NCBI RefSeq assembly: GCF_030408575.1
Contig: NZ_CP047047.1
Span: forward strand, 1,289,991 to 1,353,990
Reading direction: 5' to 3'
From: Corynebacterium auris
Lineage (GTDB): Bacteria > Actinomycetota > Actinomycetes > Mycobacteriales > Mycobacteriaceae
Length of the DNA: 64,000 nucleotides
The position numbers were made by a program, and so were the translations under genes. The notes beneath the pieces were generated by a model. That model had not been told where the DNA came from. It made no database searches and worked only from the letters and a program-made list of their open reading frames with translations. Below, piece by piece: positions 45,913-55,386 of this stretch. Numbering within the stretch: the first letter of the stretch is position 1; each line of letters opens with the position of its first letter.

Positions 45913-47736
45913 CTACTTCTCCTCGGGGGCAGCGGAGGCGTAAGCCGCCGCTTCACTACTGGTGCTTTCCGACGCCCGCGCGGCGCGTTCGTCGTCGACA
46001 AGCTTGTAAATCCTTGTCATACCGTTCACGAAAGGCTTCGCCCAGAACGGCCGACGCGAGGCCAGGATCATGAGCGGAGCCGTGACCAGGAAGGTCACCA
46101 ACAGGTCGAAGACGGTGGTTAGGCCCATCGTGAAGGCGAATCCCTTGACCTCCCCGACGGCGAGGATGTACACGACGACGGCGCCGATGAGGGTCACCAT
46201 GTTACCCGTAACCACCGTTTCCTTCGCGCGCTCCCAGCCCCGCGCCGTCGCGGAGCGGAAGGTCTTGCCCGTGCGCAGTTCGTCCTTGATGCGCTCGTAG
46301 ATGACCACGAAGGAGTCCGCGGTCGTCCCGATGCCGATGATCAAACCGGCGATGCCCGCCAGGTCGAGCGAGTAGTCGATCCACCGGCCGAGTAGGACGA
46401 GCGAGCCGTAAACCAGCGCGCCCGCGGCCACAAGCGTTAACAGCGAGATCAGGCCGAAAAGGCGGTAGTAGGAGAACACGAAGATGGCCACGAGAACCAG
46501 GCCCGCCAGGCCCGCGTAGAGGCCAGCCTGCAGCGAGGCCAGACCAAGCGAGGGCGGGACCGTCGTCGCGGTGCCCCCAGGCTCGCCGTTTTCGCCCGCG
46601 AAGGACAGCGGCAGGGCGCCGTAGCGCAGGTTGTTGGCAAGGCTCTCCGCCTCCTCCTGGGTGAAGTCGCCCGTGATCGAGGTCGCGGAGCCGGGCGGGG
46701 TGGCGCCCTGGATCACCGGCGCCGAGATGACCTGGGAGTCGAGGGTGATGGCGATGCGCTGGCCGATCATCTCGCTCGTCAGCTGCGCCCACGTCTGGGA
46801 GCCGTTCGATTCGCCGTCCTGGCTGAAGGCGAAGCTGATCTCCATCTGGCTGGTCTGCGGGTTGAAACCGCCGGTGATGGGACGCGAGGTGTCGATCTGC
46901 TCACCGGTCAGGCGCTGGCCGTCCGGCTCGCTTTGGCCGTTCAGCAGCGGCACCGGGCCCAGCAGCAGGGGCTGGTCGGCGGTGGAATCGCAGGCCACGA
47001 GCGGCTGGTCCTCGACGTCGGTGCCGGCGAGCGGGTCGACTTCTTGCTCGGCGCACACCCCCGAGATCAGGGCGAGGGCCGCGGTCTGCTCGGTCGGGTC
47101 CTCCGTCTGGCGCGTGGCGCGCAGCATCTCAGTGGTTTCCTGGCGCCGGTCCGACGCCTCGACCGGACCGTCGGGCTCTTCCAGCGGCTCCGCCGTCACG
47201 CTAAGCGCGTCCTCGGCCTCGAGCTGGCTACTCGCTTGGTCGAGGACCTCCTGCGCGGTCTCCTTCGGGATCACGCCGTACTCGACCCAGGCGTTGGCCA
47301 CCTCCTCGAGCACCTCGCCGAGGCGGGCCGGGTCCGGCACCGCGCCCTGGAGCACCGGGCGGAAGGCCAGCTGGGAAGTCTGGCCGAGAGTGCGCACCGC
47401 CGAGGTGTCGTCCCCGGCCGCGGTGATGACGAGGGTGTTGCCGTCGACGACCACGGAAGCACCGCTGACGCCCATCCCGTTGACGCGGTTTTCGATGATG
47501 TTGCGGGCCTCTTCCAGCTGCTCACGCGTCGGCTCCGCGCCCTGCGGGACGAGCGTGACGCGCGTGCCGCCCTGCAGGTCGATGCCCAGCTTCGGGGTGG
47601 GCGACTGGTCACCGGTGAAGAACACGAGCGCGTACACGAAGACAACGACGAGCGCGAACAGGCCCAGGGCCTTTCTTGGCCACGTCCTCGTCGTCTTCGC
47701 GCCGCCCCCGTCAGAGCGCCGATTTCTTGCGGACAC
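45913..47736 (-). CDS. secD: Protein translocase subunit SecD
   Basis: 607 residues. After one helix comes LGIDLQGGTRVTLVPQG, then a large extracytoplasmic P1 domain that contains a Glu/Thr/Gln-rich insertion (about residues 170-260) often seen in corynebacterial SecD, and five further helices with GIGTTADSFVVIYERIKDEL and GNMVTLIGAVVVYILAVGEVK. Partner of SecF. yajC lies 147 bp upstream with no gene in between. Confidence 0.95.
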   Translation of the reverse strand: MSARNRRSDGGGAKTTRTWPRKALGLFALVVVFVYALVFFTGDQSPTPKLGIDLQGGTRVTLVPQGAEPTREQLEEARNIIENRVNGMGVSGASVVVDGNTLVITAAGDDTSAVRTLGQTSQLAFRPVLQGAVPDPARLGEVLEEVANAWVEYGVIPKETAQEVLDQASSQLEAEDALSVTAEPLEEPDGPVEASDRRQETTEMLRATRQTEDPTEQTAALALISGVCAEQEVDPLAGTDVEDQPLVACDSTADQPLLLGPVPLLNGQSEPDGQRLTGEQIDTSRPITGGFNPQTSQMEISFAFSQDGESNGSQTWAQLTSEMIGQRIAITLDSQVISAPVIQGATPPGSATSITGDFTQEEAESLANNLRYGALPLSFAGENGEPGGTATTVPPSLGLASLQAGLYAGLAGLVLVAIFVFSYYRLFGLISLLTLVAAGALVYGSLVLLGRWIDYSLDLAGIAGLIIGIGTTADSFVVIYERIKDELRTGKTFRSATARGWERAKETVVTGNMVTLIGAVVVYILAVGEVKGFAFTMGLTTVFDLLVTFLVTAPLMILASRRPFWAKPFVNGMTRIYKLVDDERAARASESTSSEAAAYASAAPEEK

Positions 47737-47883
47737 TGAGGTCTCTCCTCTACATCATTCCTGCCGTCGACAACTGCCTTCCCGCCGGCTGCCCGGACAC
47801 CCTGCGGCCGGAGCAGGCGGGGAGAACACAACGGGTCATGCTACGGTATCGCACGCCGCGGACACGCTTTGCCCGCGCCGAAT

Positions 47884-48138
47884 CTACGCCGCGCGCTTGG
47901 CCACGCAGGCGCGCTCGACGGTGATCACGGTATCGGGGGCGACCTCCAGGCCCAACACGCCCTCCTCTTCCGCGACGATCGTGCCGTGCAGGCCGCCCAC
48001 GGTGATCACCTTGTCCCCCGCGGTCAGGCTCGCGTGCAACTGATCCACCTCCGCCTGACGCGCCCGCTGCTTCCGCATGAGAATCAGCGAGGGCAGCATG
48101 AAAACGGCAAGCAATAAAAGGATCAGTAGTGCGCTCAT
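47884..48138 (-). CDS. yajC: Preprotein translocase subunit YajC
   Basis: 84 residues, single N-terminal transmembrane helix (core ALLILLLLAVFMLPSLIL) and the YajC signature LTAGDKVITVGGLHGTIVAEE. Accessory subunit of the SecDF complex. It lies 21 bp after ruvB, in the ruvC-A-B-yajC-secD-secF order that is standard in actinobacteria. The 147 bp between yajC and secD show no gene or clear terminator. Confidence 0.93.
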   Translation of the reverse strand: MSALLILLLLAVFMLPSLILMRKQRARQAEVDQLHASLTAGDKVITVGGLHGTIVAEEEGVLGLEVAPDTVITVERACVAKRAA

Positions 48139-48159
48139 GGCGACCCATTATGTCAGCCG

Positions 48160-49227
48160 CTACAACAGGTTCAACTGACCGGGTGCCTCGGGCGGCGGCG
48201 TCAGCCCCAGGTGCTGCCAGGCCGCCGCGGTGGCCACGCGCCCGCGGCCGGTCCGCGACATTAAGCCAGCGCGCACGAGGTAGGGCTCGCACACCTCTTC
48301 CACCGTGGCGGGCTCCTCCCCCACCGCGATGGCCAGGGTGTTCACGCCCACCGGGCCGCCGCCGTGGCCCCGGATCAGCGAGTCGAGCACGGCGCGATCC
48401 AGCCGGTCGAGCCCCAGCTCATCAACGTCGAAGACTTCCAGCGCGGCCCGCGCGGCGGGCAGGTCGACCACCCCGTCGCCGTTCACGTCCGCCCAGTCGC
48501 GCACGCGCCGTAGCAGCCGGTTGGCAATGCGGGGGGTACCCCGCGAACGCGAGGCGATCTCCACCGCCGCGTCCTTATCGATGGCCACGCCCAGAATCCC
48601 GGCGGCGCGCGTGATCACCCGCGTGAGGTCGGCAACTTCGTAAAACTCCATCTGGGCCGTGAAACCGAAGCGGTCGCGCAGCGGGCCAGTGAGCATCCCG
48701 GCCCGCGTGGTCGCACCCACGAGCGTGAATGGGGGGATTTCCAGCGGGATCGACGTCGCCCCCGGGCCCTTGCCCACGATGACGTCGATGCGGAAATCCT
48801 CCATCGCCATGTAGAGCATCTCCTCGGCGGGGCGCGCAATCCGGTGGATCTCGTCGATAAAGAGCACATCGCCCTCCATCAGGTTCGACAGCATCGCGGC
48901 GAGGTCCCCCGCCCTCTCCAGCGCCGGGCCCGAGGTCATCCGCAGCGAGGTGCCCAGCTCCTGGGCGATGATCATCGCCATCGTGGTCTTGCCCAGACCG
49001 GGCGGGCCGGACAGGAGGATGTGGTCCGGGGTCACCTGCCGCCGCCTCGCGCCGGAAAGCACCAGGTTGAGCTGCTCGCGCACCTTCGGTTGGCCGATAA
49101 ACTCCGTGATCGACTTCGGGCGCAGGGACTTCTCAACGTCCCTTTCCTCGGCATTCGCGGTGGCGTCGATAAGCGAATGCTCGCCGCGCTGCGGGAGGGA
49201 AAACTCAGTCTTTTCGACGTCCGACAT
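48160..49227 (-). CDS. ruvB: Holliday junction DNA helicase RuvB
   Basis: 355 residues, AAA+ motor of branch migration. Walker [14 protein letters not shown] near residue 73, Walker [11 protein letters not shown] near 120, sensor region VGATTRAG and a C-terminal winged helix ([20 protein letters not shown]). No ribosome-binding site precedes the ATG; instead TAGGGT, formed partly by the ruvA stop codon, lies 7 bases upstream. Follows ruvA by 10 bp. Confidence 0.96.
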   Translation of the reverse strand: MSDVEKTEFSLPQRGEHSLIDATANAEERDVEKSLRPKSITEFIGQPKVREQLNLVLSGARRRQVTPDHILLSGPPGLGKTTMAMIIAQELGTSLRMTSGPALERAGDLAAMLSNLMEGDVLFIDEIHRIARPAEEMLYMAMEDFRIDVIVGKGPGATSIPLEIPPFTLVGATTRAGMLTGPLRDRFGFTAQMEFYEVADLTRVITRAAGILGVAIDKDAAVEIASRSRGTPRIANRLLRRVRDWADVNGDGVVDLPAARAALEVFDVDELGLDRLDRAVLDSLIRGHGGGPVGVNTLAIAVGEEPATVEEVCEPYLVRAGLMSRTGRGRVATAAAWQHLGLTPPPEAPGQLNLL

Positions 49228-49237
49228 GCGCTACACC

Positions 49238-49843
49238 CTACCGCTTGCCCAACTGGCTCAGCGCGGCGCGCAGCAGCGCGGAAGAGGGCTCGCCCGGCAT
49301 GTCCTCCGCAAGCTTTTCGACGACCGGACGCGCGCCGCGTTCGGTAAACCCGAGGCCGAGAAGCGCCTCGACCACCTGCTCCGATACGAAGCTCGAACCC
49401 GCCCCCTGCTGCGCCGCGGCCCGGTCACTCGGTTGCGGCGCGTAGCCCGCGACCTTGTCCTTGAGCTCGAGTACCATGCGCTCGGCCATCTTCTTCCCCA
49501 CGCCCGGAATGGACTGGATGGTCTTCGCTTCGCCCCCGGCGATGAGGCGGGCCAATTCCGCCGGTTCGAACACCGCCAGGCAGGCCAGGGCGAGCTTCGG
49601 GCCGAGGCCGCTGACCCCCTGCAGCGTGTGGAACAGCTCGCGCGCGTCGGCGTCCGCGAAACCGTAGAGCGTCACTCCGTCGTCCTTGACCACCATCGAG
49701 GTGAGCACGCGGCGCGTCTCGCCGCGCGCGAGCCGGGCCAGGGTCGGCGGCGCGGCCGAGAAGCGATACCCCACCCCGGCGCATTCGATGACAGCGTGGT
49801 CGAGGCCCACGTGGAGGACCTCACCGTAGAGCGAATCGATCAT
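49238..49843 (-). CDS. ruvA: Holliday junction DNA helicase subunit RuvA
   Basis: 201 residues from the ATG at 49843, which overlaps the ruvC stop (ATGA). N-terminal OB-fold [20 protein letters not shown], paired helix-hairpin-helix motifs ([13 protein letters not shown] and [16 protein letters not shown]) and the C-terminal domain that contacts RuvB ([20 protein letters not shown]). The longer frame upstream of 49843 is ruvC sequence. Confidence 0.96.
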   Translation of the reverse strand: MIDSLYGEVLHVGLDHAVIECAGVGYRFSAAPPTLARLARGETRRVLTSMVVKDDGVTLYGFADADARELFHTLQGVSGLGPKLALACLAVFEPAELARLIAGGEAKTIQSIPGVGKKMAERMVLELKDKVAGYAPQPSDRAAAQQGAGSSFVSEQVVEALLGLGFTERGARPVVEKLAEDMPGEPSSALLRAALSQLGKR

Positions 49844-50388
49844 TTCGCGCTCACTCCTGTCTTCGCTGCCGCGGCGGACAGCGCGGTACTGCGGGCGATG
49901 AGCGGGGCGCGCCAGCAGTGGCACACCGCGATAGCGAGCGCGTCGGCCGCGTCGGCGGGCTTGGGGGCCTCCCCCAGCGCCAGAATACGGGTAATCATGG
50001 TGGTCATCTGCTTTTTGTCCGCGCGGCCGTTGCCCGAGATCGCCTTCTTCACCTCAGACGGCGTGTACATGTGCACCGGGATGTCGCGCTCGGCCGCGGC
50101 CAGGATCATCACGCCCACGGCGTGGGCGGTGTGCATGACAGTAGAGACGTTTCCTCGCTCGAAGATGCGCTCCATGGCGATGACGTCCGGGGCGTAGTCA
50201 TCCATCCACTCCCGCACCGCCCGCGACAGGCGCAGCAGGCGTTCCGGCAGCTCGGCGCGGGCCGGGGTGCGCGCGACTCCCACCGCCACCGGCAAGACTT
50301 GGCGCCCCTTGCCCGCCTGGACGACCGAGAGCCCGCAGCGCGTCAGGCCGGGATCAATGCCCATCACCCGTAAGCCTTCCAGATCCAT
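49840..50388 (-). CDS. ruvC: Crossover junction endodeoxyribonuclease RuvC
   Basis: 182 residues. Resolves Holliday junctions. The four acidic catalytic positions appear in [29 protein letters not shown] and the C-terminal [16 protein letters not shown]. First gene of ruvC-A-B. A LexA-like box is present 33-48 bp upstream of the start. The C-terminal tail after [10 protein letters not shown] is longer than in E. coli but typical for corynebacteria. Confidence 0.96.
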   Translation of the reverse strand: MDLEGLRVMGIDPGLTRCGLSVVQAGKGRQVLPVAVGVARTPARAELPERLLRLSRAVREWMDDYAPDVIAMERIFERGNVSTVMHTAHAVGVMILAAAERDIPVHMYTPSEVKKAISGNGRADKKQMTTMITRILALGEAPKPADAADALAIAVCHCWRAPLIARSTALSAAAAKTGVSAK

Positions 50389-50420
50389 GCGAACGGCCCT
50401 CCGGGATCCGATATTTTTAC

Positions 50421-50436
50421 TGACACACCTGTTCTA
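50421..50436. promoter_or_regulatory. LexA-like SOS box upstream of ruvC
   Basis: On the minus strand TAGAACAGGTGTGTCA matches 10 of the 14 defined positions of the actinobacterial LexA palindrome (TCGAACA-NN-TGTTCGA type), with the GAACA half-site intact. It lies 33 bases before the ruvC ATG, a position where LexA would block transcription. LexA control of ruvC is known in mycobacteria; here it is inferred. Confidence 0.5.
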
Positions 50437-50459
50437 CCACAGGGTGCCCACACGGGCTC

Positions 50460-51215
50460 TTACTCGTCGTCCAACTGGGCGGCGACCTCGTCGGAGATGG
50501 ACATGTTCGTGTACACGTTCTGTACGTCGTCGGAGTCCTCGAGGGCGTCGATCAGCCGCTCCATCTTCTTCGCCCCGTCGAGGTCCATCTCGACCTCCAC
50601 CGAAGCCCGGAAGTCCTGATCCGCGTCCTCGACCTCGATGCCTTCCGCCTTCAAAGCGTCGCGCACCGCGTGCAAATCGGTCGGAGCGCACACCACCTCG
50701 AACTCCTCCCCCCGGTCGTTGACCTCCTCGGCGCCAGCTTCGAGTACCGCCGCGAGGACGTCATCCTCGCTCAGGTCCCCCTTCTGCAGCGTGACCACGC
50801 CGACGCGGCTGAAGAGGTAGGCGACGGAGCCGGACTCGCCGAGGTTGCCGCCGTTCTTCGACATCGCCGTGCGGACCTCGGTGGCGGCGCGGTTGCGGTT
50901 ATCCGTCAGGCATTCCACGAGCACAGCGACGCCGTTCGCGCCGTAGCCTTCGTACATGACCGACTCCCAGTTGGCGCCGCCGGCCTCCTCACCGGAGCCG
51001 CGCTTACGGGCGCGCTCGATGTTGTCGTTGGGAACGGAGGCGCGCTTCGCCTTCGCGATCATCGTCTCCAGGGTGGGGTTACCGGCCGGGTCGCCGCCGC
51101 CAGAGCGCGCGGCGACCTCGATGTCCTTAATCATCTTGGCGAACATCTTGGCGCGCTTGGCGTCGTTGGCAGCCTTCTTGTGCTTGGTTGTCGCCCACTT
51201 TGAGTGGCCAGCCAT
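50460..51215 (-). CDS. yebC: YebC/PmpR family translational or transcriptional regulator
   Basis: 251 residues with the invariant N-terminus [40 protein letters not shown] and [19 protein letters not shown]. YebC proteins have been described as DNA-binding regulators and, more recently, as ribosome-associated factors that relieve stalling at proline-rich stretches; either may apply. Upstream of ruvC in the same direction with a 71 bp gap holding the SOS-like box. Confidence 0.95.
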   Translation of the reverse strand: MAGHSKWATTKHKKAANDAKRAKMFAKMIKDIEVAARSGGGDPAGNPTLETMIAKAKRASVPNDNIERARKRGSGEEAGGANWESVMYEGYGANGVAVLVECLTDNRNRAATEVRTAMSKNGGNLGESGSVAYLFSRVGVVTLQKGDLSEDDVLAAVLEAGAEEVNDRGEEFEVVCAPTDLHAVRDALKAEGIEVEDADQDFRASVEVEMDLDGAKKMERLIDALEDSDDVQNVYTNMSISDEVAAQLDDE

Positions 51216-51323
51216 GAGCTACATCCCCTTTCCCTCTAACCTAAAGCCCTCCGCGGGGCCTAATTAACGGTGTTCCAGTATACGCATGGCCGCACCAGGG
51301 GCGGCGTAGCCATTACCGGCCTC

Positions 51324-52190
51324 CTAACGCCCAGCTTCCGCCCGGGGAACGGAGGCGGCGCCCTCGCGCAGGTCGCGGGTGAGCCCCTCCTGCATGCACA
51401 CCGCGACGAGGTTGCCGGCGGAGTCGTAGATCTTGCCCTGCGTCAGCCCACGGCCGTGGTGGGCCGAAGGCGTGGACTGGTCGTACAGCAGCCAGTCGTC
51501 GGCCCGGAAGGGGCGCAAAAACCAGATCGCGTGGTCCAGGGAAGCAAGCTGCACCTGGCGGCCCGGATGCGGGATCAGGGCGGTGTAGAGCAGGGTCATG
51601 TCGGACATGTAGGCAAGCGTGCACACGTGGAAAGTGTCTTCGTCCGGGAGCGGGACCTTGGACTTGAACCAGACGAGCTGCTGACCGGAGGCGTTCTTGT
51701 CGTGCTCGAATTCCTCCGGCGGCACGAGGCGAAAATCCCAGTCCGACCACTCCGAGGACAGGCCCTGGAAGCGCTGGACCGCGCGGGCGATCTCGGGGTC
51801 GACCTCGTTCGGCGGCGGTACCTTCCGCATCGGGTCCTGGTGGTCGGGGCCGCTGTCGGTCGTGACGTGGAAGCTGGCCTGCATGGAGAAAATCACCTCG
51901 CCCTCCTGCACCGCCTCGACGGTGCGGGTGGCAAAGCTTCGCCCGTCGCGCGGGCGCGAGACCCGGTAGATCGTCTCCGAGTTGGCGGCGCCGGCGCGAA
52001 GGAAGTAACCGTGCAGGGAATGGACCCGCATGGCCTCGCCGACGGTGCGGGTCGCCGCCACGAGGGCCTGGCCCGCGACGTGGCCGCCGAAGGTGCGGAC
52101 GAAGACGGTCGAGTGCATGGCCCGGCCGCGGTAGATGTTCTTGTCGATGCGCTCGAGGTCGAGTACTGCTTGGATCGCCGGTGTGCTCAT
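51324..52190 (-). CDS. tesB: Acyl-CoA thioesterase II
   Basis: 288 residues, double hot-dog fold. IDKNIYRGRAMHSTVFVRTF, GGHVAGQALVAATRTV, LHGYFLRAGAA and the C-terminal HHGRGLTQGKIYDSAGNLVA are typical of TesB. Hydrolyses acyl-CoAs in the cytosol. The ATG at 52190 is preferred over a GTG 12 bases upstream because it gives the usual short N-terminus; a TAGTGT hexamer 8 bases before it could serve a leaderless message. 108 bp separate it from yebC, with no gene in between. Confidence 0.93.
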   Translation of the reverse strand: MSTPAIQAVLDLERIDKNIYRGRAMHSTVFVRTFGGHVAGQALVAATRTVGEAMRVHSLHGYFLRAGAANSETIYRVSRPRDGRSFATRTVEAVQEGEVIFSMQASFHVTTDSGPDHQDPMRKVPPPNEVDPEIARAVQRFQGLSSEWSDWDFRLVPPEEFEHDKNASGQQLVWFKSKVPLPDEDTFHVCTLAYMSDMTLLYTALIPHPGRQVQLASLDHAIWFLRPFRADDWLLYDQSTPSAHHGRGLTQGKIYDSAGNLVAVCMQEGLTRDLREGAASVPRAEAGR

Positions 52191-52234
52191 GGGTTCTAAC
52201 ACTAGCGCCCCGCGGCGAACAGGCGAGCGGGAAC

Positions 52235-52273
52235 GTGCCGTGGTTACGTGCCGTGGTTACGTGCTCTGGTTAC
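52235..52273. repeat. Three tandem 13-bp repeats
   Basis: GTGCCGTGGTTAC occurs twice in direct succession and a third time as GTGCTCTGGTTAC. The array fills most of the gap between tesB and the small membrane-protein gene and its last base is part of the latter's stop codon. Confidence 0.9.
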
Positions 52274-52725
52274 TAGGCCGGGATCTCCCGCAGGTCGCAG
52301 TAGTGGGGCAGCGGCGCCGTCCCGCCGAGCCGCAGGGCACGCACAAGCGGGCGCAGCCGCAGCGCGCGCGTGTCGGCGACGGCGTCGTTGTAGAAGCGCA
52401 TTGCGAGCAGCACCCGCGTATCCGCGTCGGGATCGGGGTGGTCCACGAGCTCGCGGAAGCGGTCCTCGGCGTCGAGGCGCGCGGCGAAGTTGCGGGGCCG
52501 CAACGGTATCGCCTCCACCGCCCGCGCCTGGTGCGCCAGCCCCGGCTGGTGCACGGTAGTCACGGCCAGGCGCCGGTCCAGGGCAGCCTGCAGCGCGTCG
52601 CGCGAGCGATCCACCCGGATATGGAGCCGGTCCAGGCGCTGCGCGGTCACCGTCGCCCACACCACGGCCGCCGTCACGGCGACGGCAAGCAGCACCCACA
52701 ACGCGAGGACCACGGTCTCGGTCAC
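52273..52725 (-). CDS. Small membrane protein of the PIM locus, function unknown
   Basis: 150 residues. One N-terminal transmembrane helix (VLALWVLLAVAVTAAVVWA) followed by a charged helical cytoplasmic part (RLDRLHIRVDRSRDALQAAL, then RFYNDAVADTRALRLRP). The coiled, LemA-like look of the second half is suggestive only. Its ATG overlaps the pimA stop by 4 bp. Mycobacteria have a membrane protein (Rv2609c type) at the same place after pimA, so a link to PIM synthesis is possible. Confidence 0.75.
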   Translation of the reverse strand: MTETVVLALWVLLAVAVTAAVVWATVTAQRLDRLHIRVDRSRDALQAALDRRLAVTTVHQPGLAHQARAVEAIPLRPRNFAARLDAEDRFRELVDHPDPDADTRVLLAMRFYNDAVADTRALRLRPLVRALRLGGTAPLPHYCDLREIPA

Positions 52726-53813
52726 TGCGCGATCACCTTCTCGTCGTGGGAGACCGTCTCGTAGACGGCGAGGATCCGGGTGGCCACGCTTTCCCAGTCG
52801 TAGAGCGCCGCGCGGGCAATACCGGCGTCGATGAGCCGGTTACGGCGGGCGGGGTCGTCGATAAGCAGGCGAAGCTTCCCCGCCAGTGCCGCAGGGTCCC
52901 CCACGGGAAAGAGCACGCCGGCGGGCTCCGCGGATTCCGTGTCGCACACCGCGGCGAAAGCCTCGAGGTCGCTGGCCACGACAGCGCAACCGGCCGCCAT
53001 CGCCTCCACGAGCACGATGCCGAAAGACTCCCCACCCGTGTTGGGAGCGACGTAAATGTCCGCGCGCCCGAGGATGCGGGCCTTTTCCTCGTCGTCGACC
53101 CGGCCGACGAACTCCACCCCGGGCACCGAGCGTGCGCTGCCCCCTCCGATGACCGTGACGCGCACCCCGCGGCCCAGCTGGCCGAGCGCCGCAAGGAAGA
53201 CGTCGAGCCCCTTGCGCGGCTCGTCGAGGCGGCCGAGGAAGACAACCTCCACGTCCTCTCCCTGGTTGCGCGGCCCCCGCGCCCGGGCGAAGCGCTTCGT
53301 GTCCACCCCGTTCGGGATGAGTACCGGGTCCGTGCCCACCTGCTCGACCTGCCAGCGCCGCGCCATCTCGCTGACCGCGATGCCGCCGCGGATCTTTTCC
53401 AGGCCGATACGCAGGGTCGGAAGAGCCGCGCGCAGGGCGAGCGAGGAGGAGGCCGAGGCGTGGTACGTGGCCACGATCGGGCCTCGAGCGACCATCAGCG
53501 CCGCCAAGGAGTAGCTCGGCGCGTTCGGCTCGTGGATGTGCAGGACGTCGAAGTTGCCCTCACCGATGAAGCGGCGGGCGCGGCGGCGCACGAGCGGGCC
53601 CACAGACAACCTGGCAACGGAGCCGTTGTAGCGCACGGGCAGCGCCCGGCCTCCGCGAGTCACCCACTCGGGCAGCTCGGCCTTCTTCGAGGCTGGCCCG
53701 AGGACGCCGACGTGGTGGCCACGCGCGCGCAGGACCACCGCTAAATCAAGGATGTGGGCTTGAACACCTCCCGGTTCGTCGAAGGAGTAGGGGCAGACAA
53801 GTCCGATGCGCAC
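52722..53813 (-). CDS. pimA: Phosphatidylinositol alpha-mannosyltransferase PimA
   Basis: 363 residues, GT4 family with GT-B fold. Adds the first mannose from GDP-mannose to phosphatidylinositol at the inner face of the membrane. N-terminal MRIGLVCPYSFDEPGGVQAH contains the donor/acceptor loop with GGVQ, the middle has HIHEPNAPSYSLAALM, and the C-terminal domain carries NGVDTKRFA, FLGRLDEPRKGLDVFL and the E-x7-E motif in GGESFGIVLVEAMAAG. It lies 6 bp after patA. Confidence 0.93.
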   Translation of the reverse strand: MRIGLVCPYSFDEPGGVQAHILDLAVVLRARGHHVGVLGPASKKAELPEWVTRGGRALPVRYNGSVARLSVGPLVRRRARRFIGEGNFDVLHIHEPNAPSYSLAALMVARGPIVATYHASASSSLALRAALPTLRIGLEKIRGGIAVSEMARRWQVEQVGTDPVLIPNGVDTKRFARARGPRNQGEDVEVVFLGRLDEPRKGLDVFLAALGQLGRGVRVTVIGGGSARSVPGVEFVGRVDDEEKARILGRADIYVAPNTGGESFGIVLVEAMAAGCAVVASDLEAFAAVCDTESAEPAGVLFPVGDPAALAGKLRLLIDDPARRNRLIDAGIARAALYDWESVATRILAVYETVSHDEKVIAQ

Positions 53814-53819
53814 TGGCGC

Positions 53820-54734
53820 TCACCTCCGCCACGGAACCGGGCGGCGGAAGGGCCGGTACCTGCGGTCGGAGGGCCACATCGGCTGCAGCATGTGCCAATC
53901 CGCCGGGTGCGCGGCGATGTTGGCCGCAAACAAATCGGCGAGGCGCTGCGTTGTCTCCTCCACCGTGGTCACCTCCACCTCGGGGTCCGCCTTCAGCCCC
54001 CACTCCGGGTGTTCGTCGGTGCCTTTGAACCACGAGTGCACAGCGAACAGCGCGGCCCCCGTATCCACCGCAAGCTTCGCGGGCCCGGCGGGCATTGTCG
54101 TGTGCTCGCCGAAAAAGGTCACGGGCACACCGCGGGGAGTGAGGTCGCGCTCGCCCATCAGACAGACGATCCCGTTGTTTCTCAGCACCTCGGCCAGACG
54201 CCCGTAGGGGTGCGCGCCGCCGGTCAGCGGGAGTACCTCGAAGCCGAGGGATTCGCGGTACTCGACGAACGCCTTGTAGAGCACCTCGGGGCGCAGCCTC
54301 TCCGCGACGGTGGCGAAGGTGCCGTAGTGCTGCACCAACCACATCCCCGCCATGTCCCAGTTGCCCGAGTGCGGCAGGGCGAGGATCACCCCTCGTCCCC
54401 TTTCCAGCGCTGCGTCGACGTAGGGCCTGCCTGACACCCCGCGGCTGATTGTCTCTAGGACCTCGGGGTCCCCGGCCAGCCTGGGCAGGCGGAAGGCCTC
54501 GCGCCAGTAGCGCGCGTAGGAGCGCACCGAGTCGCGCACCAACTCGCGGGTGACGTTTTCCGGGCCGACGACCCTGCTCAGGTTGCGGCGCAGCATATCC
54601 ATCCCGCGGCCGTCGTCCGAGGCGCGGTCCGCCCCGGCGTTAAACAACCCCGCGGTCACCGATTCCGGCAACGCGCCCACGACCTTCCACCCGGCGAGGT
54701 AGCCGAGGGCGGCCGCGCGTTCCGTGACATCCAT
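53820..54734 (-). CDS. patA: Phosphatidylinositol mannoside acyltransferase (PatA)
   Basis: 304 residues, LpxL/HtrB-like acyltransferase. The H-x4-D motif is in LALPHSGNWDMAGMWL near residue 124, with the second catalytic-site segment CLMGERDLTPRGVPVTFFGE near 195. It transfers an acyl chain from acyl-CoA to the first mannose of PIM1. The gene follows pgsA by 16 bp and precedes pimA, exactly the mycobacterial order pgsA-patA-pimA. Confidence 0.92.
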   Translation of the reverse strand: MDVTERAAALGYLAGWKVVGALPESVTAGLFNAGADRASDDGRGMDMLRRNLSRVVGPENVTRELVRDSVRSYARYWREAFRLPRLAGDPEVLETISRGVSGRPYVDAALERGRGVILALPHSGNWDMAGMWLVQHYGTFATVAERLRPEVLYKAFVEYRESLGFEVLPLTGGAHPYGRLAEVLRNNGIVCLMGERDLTPRGVPVTFFGEHTTMPAGPAKLAVDTGAALFAVHSWFKGTDEHPEWGLKADPEVEVTTVEETTQRLADLFAANIAAHPADWHMLQPMWPSDRRYRPFRRPVPWRR

Positions 54735-54750
54735 GGACTGTTCCCCTTCC

Positions 54751-55386
54751 CTACGATCCCGCCGGTGCGGCGATCGGCTCCGCCGCGTGCTCGTCGTTCG
54801 CCGCGAGGCGAAGCCGCTGGACGACGGTAACCGCCGAGCCTACTAGGAGAATCCACAGCGCGACCTCGAGCGCGAAGGGCACACCGACGCCTTCCAGGAC
54901 AAGGCCGACCACCGCGATGATGAGCCTTTCGGCGCGTTCGATCAAACCGCCCACAATGCTCAGCCCCCCCGCCTCGCCGCGGGCTTTGACGTAGCTGATC
55001 ACCTGCGAAAGAACGAGGACCACAAGCGCGACGGCGACATTGAGCGGCGTTGCGTCGTCGACGTAGACCATCCACATAACGATCGCGCCGAACAGCGCCC
55101 CATCCGTGATGCGGTCGCAGCTGGCGTCCAGGGTGGCGCCGTAGGCCGTGCCCCCTCCGCTCAACCGCGCCATGGTCCCGTCCACCATGTCGAACGCCGC
55201 GAAGAAAATGCACAAAAGGGCCGCCGGCACGAGGTGGCCAAGCGGAATAAGCACCACCGAGGCCGCCACCGCCGCGGCAGTGCCGATGACGGTAGTCAGG
55301 TTCGGCGTCAGCCCGATGCGCAAAAAGGCCTTCGCCACCGGTTCGACGACCACGGAGGCGGGCTTTCTGCCGTAGACGCTAAGCAT
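54751..55386 (-). CDS. pgsA: Phosphatidylinositol phosphate synthase (PgsA1 type)
   Basis: 211-residue membrane enzyme of the CDP-alcohol phosphatidyltransferase family. The signature D-x2-D-G-x2-A-R-x8-G-x3-D-x3-D is complete in DMVDGTMARL and YGATLDASCDRITD (about residues 68-100). Six hydrophobic segments. Makes phosphatidylinositol phosphate from CDP-diacylglycerol and inositol phosphate, the lipid acceptor used by PimA. The ATG at 55386 overlaps the HIT gene by 8 bp. Confidence 0.92.
   Translation of the reverse strand: MLSVYGRKPASVVVEPVAKAFLRIGLTPNLTTVIGTAAAVAASVVLIPLGHLVPAALLCIFFAAFDMVDGTMARLSGGGTAYGATLDASCDRITDGALFGAIVMWMVYVDDATPLNVAVALVVLVLSQVISYVKARGEAGGLSIVGGLIERAERLIIAVVGLVLEGVGVPFALEVALWILLVGSAVTVVQRLRLAANDEHAAEPIAAPAGS

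Noticed and set aside
43652..45943. 763-codon open frame on the plus strand
   Set aside because: Antisense to the family 5 binding protein and secF; no domain, and the minus-strand products are clearly conserved.
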